Assembly: GCF_019443105.1 (NCBI RefSeq)
Contig: NZ_JAHZIJ010000007.1
Coordinates: 124,001 to 188,000, forward strand
Source of the DNA: Paenibacillus oenotherae
GTDB taxonomy: Bacteria > Bacillota > Bacilli > Paenibacillales > Paenibacillaceae
DNA length: 64,000 nt
Direction: 5' to 3'
This document shows, in pieces, positions 59,957 to 64,000 of the stretch; the first letter of the stretch is position 1; each line of letters begins with the position of its first letter. The notes below the pieces were generated by a model. The model had not been told where the DNA came from. It saw only the letters and a program-made list of their open reading frames with translations, and did no database searches. The position numbers were made by a program, and so were the translations under genes.

Positions 59957-60907
59957 TCATATATTCTCGAATAAATTCTTTTCACGATCAAGCGGCACTT
60001 GAAGTTCTCTGGATGCTTGCTCTAGCAGTTCTTTCGAAAAATAATAATCCTGCCACTTTACGATTTTTTCGTCTTCTACACTTAAATGCATGATGCTATG
60101 TAAATACGCATCCCTTTCATAGTGATGCAATACGACAACGACGTCTTTACCCCATAAGGTTTGACGCCTTGACTCAAGAACGCGGGGCTCCTTCTGCCAA
60201 TCTGCCAAACAGGATTTTACCATCTGATCTCTTCCGTAAACGCGGAAAACGGAACCATCCTCTTCGGTGATGTTCTCGTCCATAAGGCTGCATAGCGCCG
60301 CGGCATCCCGTCGATTGTAATATTCGATGAAACGGTCTAACAATTCGTGGTGGATTTTCGTTTGATCATGTGGGTACTCATCTTGCCGTACGGAACGGGC
60401 ATTTGCCGACCGAAGATGCTGCCTTGCACGTTGGAGCGCCGATTTTACAGTGGCATCCGTTGTGGATAAAAGACTTGCTGCTTCTTTAATCGTAAAATCG
60501 AATACATCGATGAGCAGAATGATAACCACTTGGCGAGGCGGCAATGCGTCCAATAGAATCTCCATTGCTTCGATTACTTCTTCCTTGCGCGAATTTCCCG
60601 TTTCCATCATCTCCTCATTGTCTAATGGAACTTGCACCGGGCTTCTCTTTCTGCACTGGTCGATCCACGTATTACTGGCGATTCGAAAAAGATATGGCTT
60701 AGGATATATAGGTTGGAACAACTGGGCAAGAGAAGCGAACGCTTTCAATAGTGTTTCTTGCATGAGATCTTCCGCGTCCCATGGTGACTTGGTCAACAGC
60801 ATGCAGTAGCGCCACAACGCTTCGCGATAAGGTGCTATAACCTCATTAAATTTGCGCTGCAACTCTCTAGTGGAATTCTCCAACTGTTCCAGTTCATTGG
60901 TATGCAT
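59957..60907 (-). CDS. ECF sigma factor with SnoaL-like C-terminal domain (SigJ/ECF41-like)
   Basis: A 316-residue sigma factor. Region 2: YREALWRYCMLLTKSPWDAE, DLMQETLLKAFASLAQLF; region 4: DALPPRQVVIILLIDVFDFT, IKEAASLLSTTDATVKSALQ. Residues 185-300 form a SnoaL-like domain (LLDRFIEYYNRRDAAALCSL, MDENITEEDGSVFRVYG, IMHLSVEDEKIVKWQDYYF). In the related ECF41 and SigJ groups this tail contacts the sigma core and controls activity in place of an anti-sigma. The usual DUF partner (carboxymuconolactone decarboxylase, oxidoreductase) is not next to it. No strong Shine-Dalgarno is seen. Confidence 0.9.
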   Translation of the reverse strand: MHTNELEQLENSTRELQRKFNEVIAPYREALWRYCMLLTKSPWDAEDLMQETLLKAFASLAQLFQPIYPKPYLFRIASNTWIDQCRKRSPVQVPLDNEEMMETGNSRKEEVIEAMEILLDALPPRQVVIILLIDVFDFTIKEAASLLSTTDATVKSALQRARQHLRSANARSVRQDEYPHDQTKIHHELLDRFIEYYNRRDAAALCSLMDENITEEDGSVFRVYGRDQMVKSCLADWQKEPRVLESRRQTLWGKDVVVVLHHYERDAYLHSIMHLSVEDEKIVKWQDYYFSKELLEQASRELQVPLDREKNLFENI

Positions 60908-61207
60908 TTATTTCCTCCCCATAGTTTTCTTATTTACAATAACGAGAAAAAGAGGGTAAACGGATCACCGAAGACAAAATTTGTTTCCTAACTTGTGTAT
61001 GGCTCAGTACGATCCCTGTTGACTTCGAGGCATAAAAATACATCGCCGGGGCATATAAACCACATGGCGATGTATTCGAAGCTTGTGTACTGCTATACGT
61101 CTTTCCGTTGTTGTTTGCAAGTTGTTGAATGGTTGTTGGCAGGCTGTTAACTGTTGCCACGGCGTTTTAGTGCCATATTTGACGATAATCGTTGAGAAAA
61201 TCAAAAA
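60908..61207. other. Intergenic stretch with a terminator-like hairpin
   Basis: ATACATCGCC (61038-61047) and GGCGATGTAT (61066-61075) are perfect inverted arms. On the minus strand ATTTTTATG follows, so this can end the transcript of the small zinc-ribbon gene. Short minus-strand frames overlapping it (60930-61160, 61004-61204) are not supported as genes. Confidence 0.5.
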
Positions 61208-61387
61208 TTAAAAACGATTAATCCCATGCATAAAATTCAAAATTGCTTCAAAGCGTATTTTATCAGCACAATCTTCGCAACAAAAAAACTTAACCTTTCT
61301 TTCCTTAGCTTGTTTATATTTTAGTGATCCTTCGTATACCCTGAATGTTTTTTTACAAATATAACAAAGTACATCATAGTAAAACAT
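61208..61387 (-). CDS. Small zinc-ribbon-like protein
   Basis: A 59-residue protein. Two cysteine pairs, CYICKKTF near 8-11 and FFCCEDCADK near 36-40, with a basic stretch between (KYKQAKERKVK), suggest a zinc ribbon. ATG 61387 has AAGGGGG seven bases upstream; the frame is open to 61468 but overlaps the tetR gene. It is just downstream of tetR on the same strand, so probably co-transcribed. Family not recognised. Confidence 0.7.
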   Translation of the reverse strand: MFYYDVLCYICKKTFRVYEGSLKYKQAKERKVKFFCCEDCADKIRFEAILNFMHGINRF

Positions 61388-61409
61388 TGGTAACCCCCTT
61401 AGTGACACA

Positions 61410-62039
61410 TCACTTCTTAGTTGATATGTCGAAGATTGTAACCAGTTCTCTCGTATATTCCTGAACATCTAAATGAGGCTTTCTCATTAATTCCATGGTG
61501 AACCCGTCAATGGCATTTCTTATTGTTAACGCCATCACCCTTGCCGATGATTTGGTAAATTTCCGAAAAAGCCCTTCTTGCACCCCTAGGGCGAGAATAT
61601 TTTCAATTGGAACTAAAACAGCTTCATCATGGTCTGCTGAAAACTGAAGTTTACCATCAGCAGTTATGTTTTTAGAAACCAATTCTATAACAGCGAAAAC
61701 ATGCTGCCTATTTTCAGCTACAAATGCAAGATTGGATTCAATATACACTCGAAGCATTTCTTTAGGAGATTTTTGAGCTTCTATTCGTGGAGCAATGTAT
61801 GATTGCCAAGCTATATAGTATTCGATAGTTATTTGCTCCAATAATTCCTCTTTATTTGCAAAGTGATAAGAAATGACCCCCTTGCTGATTTTTGCACGTT
61901 TCGCAATTTCTCCTAAAGAGGCTTGAGTGTAACCTACTTCTGCGATTGTCTCAATCGCACATTCTACAATTTGAGCTCTACGGGCTTTTTCGATGAACGA
62001 CATTTCTCTTTGGTTGGTTGTTTTATTTTTTATACTCAT
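61410..62039 (-). CDS. TetR/AcrR family transcriptional regulator
   Basis: A 209-residue repressor. HTH: ECAIETIAEVGYTQASLGEI, AKRAKISKGVISYHFANKEE; the C-terminal domain resembles BetI/YxaF-type ligand domains. No clear Shine-Dalgarno precedes ATG 62039; the internal ATG at codon 13 is an alternative. The palindrome GTACAATCGTAC 13 bases upstream is probably its operator. AT-rich relative to the rest of the right end. It shares a transcript with the zinc-ribbon gene. Confidence 0.9.
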   Translation of the reverse strand: MSIKNKTTNQREMSFIEKARRAQIVECAIETIAEVGYTQASLGEIAKRAKISKGVISYHFANKEELLEQITIEYYIAWQSYIAPRIEAQKSPKEMLRVYIESNLAFVAENRQHVFAVIELVSKNITADGKLQFSADHDEAVLVPIENILALGVQEGLFRKFTKSSARVMALTIRNAIDGFTMELMRKPHLDVQEYTRELVTIFDISTKK

Positions 62040-62051
62040 ATTTTTATTTTA

Positions 62052-62063
62052 GTACAATCGTAC
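62052..62063. promoter_or_regulatory. TetR operator candidate
   Basis: GTACAATCGTAC (arms GTAC, centre AATC) lies 13 bases before the tetR start; longer arms TTTGTAC/GTACTAAA extend it partly. Probably autoregulatory. Confidence 0.5.
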
Positions 62064-62077
62064 AAAAAAATCAAACA

Positions 62078-62115
62078 AAAAAACCATTTAGGTGAATACT
62101 ATCTAAATGGTTTTT
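62078..62115 (-). terminator. Strong bidirectional terminator
   Basis: AAAAACCATTTAG and CTAAATGGTTTTT form a perfect 13-bp stem. On the minus strand TTTTTTTG follows. It ends the broken phosphotransferase unit before the tetR promoter. Confidence 0.85.
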
Positions 62116-62138
62116 GAACCCCTTTGTAGAACTAACCT

Positions 62139-62173
62139 CCCGCTAGCTTAACGGCCTTTCCTCAAATAATACG
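62139..62173. repeat. 35-bp direct repeat, copy 1
   Basis: CCCGCTAGCTTAACGGCC followed by TTTCCTCAAATAATACG. It matches 63198-63232 at 31 of 35 positions; the last 19 bases are identical. The two copies flank the phosphotransferase gene. Confidence 0.7.
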
Positions 62174-62215
62174 AACGGCTGACTTCCGCTGCGGTCACCA
62201 TGCACCATAATGAGC

Positions 62216-63129
62216 CTAATCCGACAGTGCTCGCATGATGTTGGATTTCGCCTCTGCCGCAATCGCTTCATTCCCGTCATCGACCGCTTGCATCAAGATC
62301 AGTACGGGGATGTATACCGCGATCAGCCGCGCCAGCAGCTTCGTTTCCTCGTCCGCTCCTCCGTAAGTTTCGAAAAACACGCCGCGAGCGTAAGGTGGTA
62401 AAAAGCTGTAAGCAACGCTCAAATCGCAAGCCGGATGGCCTACGCTCAGATCGCCCCAATCAATGATGCCGGAAACGATCCCGTTCTCATTCACAAGCAT
62501 ATTTTTGAAATGAAGATCGCCATGTAGCAGTGCATTCACCGTCTCGACACGGTCCGTTTGCAGCCTGCTAATATACGCTTCGATCACACCGGACTCATCC
62601 GGCGACAAGTGTTCAACCACCTTCGATAGAAAGCCCTCCAATTTCACTTTGCGCGATGCTATGTCCGTCAAGCTTCGATGATCTTGCTGAACTCCGCACT
62701 TCAGCGCCGCCTGCACCGGAAACTCATGCAATCTCCGCAAAAATTTCGCCAGCGTCTCTGCCGATAAAGCCCGGCGTTCTTCCGTCAAACCGATGGGGAA
62801 ATCTCCTGGCACGTAGGCATAGCCAAGAAATGGTGCCGGGTATTCGTCACTTGCTTCGCCATAAAACAACGGTTTCGGATAGGGGATGGTCATATATGCT
62901 CCAGCTTCGGCAGCAGCTTCCCTTCCATACGAATCGAGCCAACTGCAATCGTTCTTCTTGGAAACCGGAACACGTACTCGTCACCGATGAGAAAAACCGT
63001 ATTGTCCCAGCCCCAGCCCAATCGCTTCACTTGCTTCGATGACAGCTGAGGGAATTGTCTGCCGATCAGCGTCCGCGCCTGCTCTTCGTTAACCTCCCAC
63101 TCCGCATCCCATACATTCATTCCTCCCAT
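62216..63129 (-). pseudogene. Aminoglycoside/macrolide phosphotransferase-like gene split by a frameshift
   Basis: Two overlapping frames make one protein. The 5' part (62890-63129, 79 codons) holds the N-lobe with LGWGWDNTVFLIGDEYVFRF and RFPRR. The 3' part (62216-62893, 225 codons) holds the catalytic lobe, LLHGDLHFKNMLV (HGD, N) and IIDWGDLSVGHPACDL (DWGD). They overlap by four bases at CATATATGA. Removing one AT from the (AT)3 run restores KLEH-MTIPYPKPLF, the expected family sequence. So either this is a two-base insertion that inactivated the gene, or the halves are made separately by coupled re-initiation. GAGGAGG lies before ATG 63129. Confidence 0.8.
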
Positions 63130-63197
63130 GAAATGTCTGCCTCCTCGTTCCTTACTTTATTTAGACGTTTACATTCCCTGAAAGTTACGCATAACTG

Positions 63198-63232
63198 CCC
63201 GTTAGCGCAACAGCCTTTCCTCAAATAATACG
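63198..63232. repeat. 35-bp direct repeat, copy 2
   Basis: Counterpart of 62139-62173 (31 of 35 positions identical), just upstream of the phosphotransferase gene and 110 bases before the broken recombinase. Confidence 0.7.
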
Positions 63233-63293
63233 TAGATACCTTGTTCTCTTAGATTTCCAGATTTTAAAACAATTGTATATGAACCGATTCGTT

Positions 63294-63318
63294 GCCGCCA
63301 GCCTTTGGCGGCTTTTTT
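63294..63318 (+). terminator. Terminator
   Basis: GCCGCCA pairs with TGGCGGC over a 5-base loop, followed by TTTTTT. It stands just upstream of the recombinase remnant; the gene it once ended is gone. Confidence 0.8.
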
Positions 63319-63345
63319 GCATCCATTTTAAGAGGAGGTATTCAT

Positions 63346-63609
63346 ATGTCCACGGCAACAGCAACCCGCGAACGATTCCGCCGTGATCACCTTGCACCAT
63401 CCACTCGATTATTACTTCGTCCTGTTTCTCCGCGCCAAGAAGAATGAAGGCTTGAAGCCTCGGACGCTGAGCGACCACGAAAGCCACTACCGCTACTTGC
63501 AACGTTGGCTGGTCGAACAGTATCCGGCGCTCAAGCTTGAAGAACTGACCGCCGACCACGTTCGCCAGTACAACACCGCGAAGGGTTTGTCTCCCGCGAC
63601 CGTGAATAT
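63346..63609 (+). pseudogene. Tyrosine recombinase (integrase) N-terminal remnant
   Basis: An ideal ribosome binding site (AGAGGAGG) precedes ATG 63346, but this frame (MSTATATRERFRRD) stops after 33 codons. From about 63383 the next frame reads VITLHHPLDYYFVLFLRAKK, GLKPRTLSDHESHYRYLQRW and LEELTADHVRQY, the SAM-like N-terminal domain of phage-type integrases. After VRQY it jumps to TAKGLSPATVNI, so an internal part is deleted too. The catalytic domain is absent. Hence a frameshift and two deletions. Confidence 0.8.
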
Positions 63610-63639
63610 ACTACACAGGCTTCCGGGACTATGTGTTGC

Positions 63640-63880
63640 TCACGAAATCCAATCGCTCCAGCTTCCCGCTTACATCCGCACCTTCGTAAATCCCGCTTCT
63701 TTCAGCGCAATAACGTTCGGAGTCGCGGTGACGCCTGAGCCGCAGTAGACGATCAGCTCGCGCTCGCGGTCCAAGTCGGCGAACCGTTCGGCTTGCGCCT
63801 CGGCATCCTTCCAAGCGCCCGACTCCGCAAGGCCGTCCTTCCAGAAGCGGTTGATCGCGACCGGGAATGGCCGACGACCA
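63640..63880 (-). pseudogene. Sulfurtransferase (rhodanese) C-terminal remnant with a nonsense codon
   Basis: The minus strand reads FPVAINRFWKDGLAESGAWK, AQAERFADLDRERELIVYCG and SGVTATPNVIALKEAGFTKV, the C-terminal rhodanese domain of thiosulfate/mercaptopyruvate sulfurtransferases, with the active cysteine in YCGSGVTA. After VRM a TAA interrupts the frame at 63670-63672. Beyond it the same frame continues AGSWSDWIS, the normal end, so one point mutation is likely. The N-terminal half is missing. Confidence 0.8.
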
Positions 63881-63888
63881 GTAGGATA

Positions 63889-64000
63889 CTATGAGTGCCG
63901 TCCTCTTAACAAATCGATGACTTGCCGATATCCCAGCCATATGAACGCCAGCCCCATCGGGACTGCCAAAATTCGGTCGAGCGGATGAGGAATAATGGCG
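63889..64000 (-). CDS. C-terminus of a membrane protein (5' part off the window)
   Basis: The last 36 codons of a minus-strand gene: PHPLDRILAVPMGLAFIWLG, one hydrophobic span, then YRQVIDLLRGRHS and TAG. The family cannot be recognised from this fragment. Confidence 0.5.
   Translation of the reverse strand, partial: AIIPHPLDRILAVPMGLAFIWLGYRQVIDLLRGRHS

Noticed and set aside
60930-61160. 76-codon minus-strand open frame
   Set aside because: Contains a perfect terminator-like hairpin and has no good ribosome binding site.
63198-63232. Integron attC site
   Set aside because: The GTTRRRY/RYYYAAC core pair and the required fold are not convincingly present; recorded only as a direct repeat.

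Overview
The window looks like chromosomal DNA from a Paenibacillus-type member of the Bacillota. Reasons: strong AGGAGG-type ribosome binding sites, many GTG/TTG starts, an S-layer (SLH) surface protein, lipoproteins with a lipobox, a yybP-ykoY manganese riboswitch, SdpRI, PadR and DrrAB-type modules, and moderate GC content. The genus is inferred from gene content; no rRNA or tRNA gene was seen.

Layout. (1) 1-5.6 kb: end of a sugar-uptake locus (solute-binding lipoprotein, AraC regulator, cre-like site, FAD oxidoreductase, zinc dehydrogenase). (2) 6.2-16.9 kb: one minus-strand operon of seven genes for a surface polysaccharide that is probably sulfated and acylated. It holds a GT-C membrane protein, a GNAT enzyme, a sulfotransferase/coiled-coil/glycosyltransferase fusion, a glycosyltransferase, an acyltransferase-3/ABC-2 permease fusion, an ABC-ATPase/TPR/sulfotransferase fusion and APS kinase (cysC). 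This is the most unusual system in the window: both halves of the exporter are fused to a modifying enzyme, and cysC supplies the sulfate donor. (3) 17-24 kb: TetR with SDR, riboswitch with TerC, a two-component system, and a deaminase. (4) 24-29 kb: an expanded family of small secreted proteins with duplicated flanks, and a duplicated 79-residue protein module. (5) 29-42 kb: vWA lipoprotein, pentapeptide and ankyrin proteins, half-size MFS, FAD-linked oxidase, a large FG-GAP/cadherin-like/SLH surface protein, SdpRI, and a PadR-HAAS/pentapeptide-ABC operon. (6) 42-47.5 kb: AraC/SDR pair, GNAT, VOC, and an ECF sigma fusion. (7) 47.6-50.4 kb: an AT-rich LytTR/ABC island ending at an IS5-type transposase remnant, which suggests horizontal transfer. 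(8) 50.4-64 kb: orphan SecA, ECF-VOC fusion, MFS exporter, amidotransferase-like protein, serine hydrolase, ECF-SnoaL sigma, TetR, and a decayed end with a split phosphotransferase, a broken tyrosine recombinase and a rhodanese remnant.

Recurring themes: enzyme fusions in the export operon; three ECF sigma factors carrying different C-terminal ligand- or enzyme-like domains; interspersed palindromic GCCTGC/GCAGGC repeats, including a 206-bp element present in inverted orientation at 1.9 kb and 56.3 kb; and segmental duplications with visible decay.
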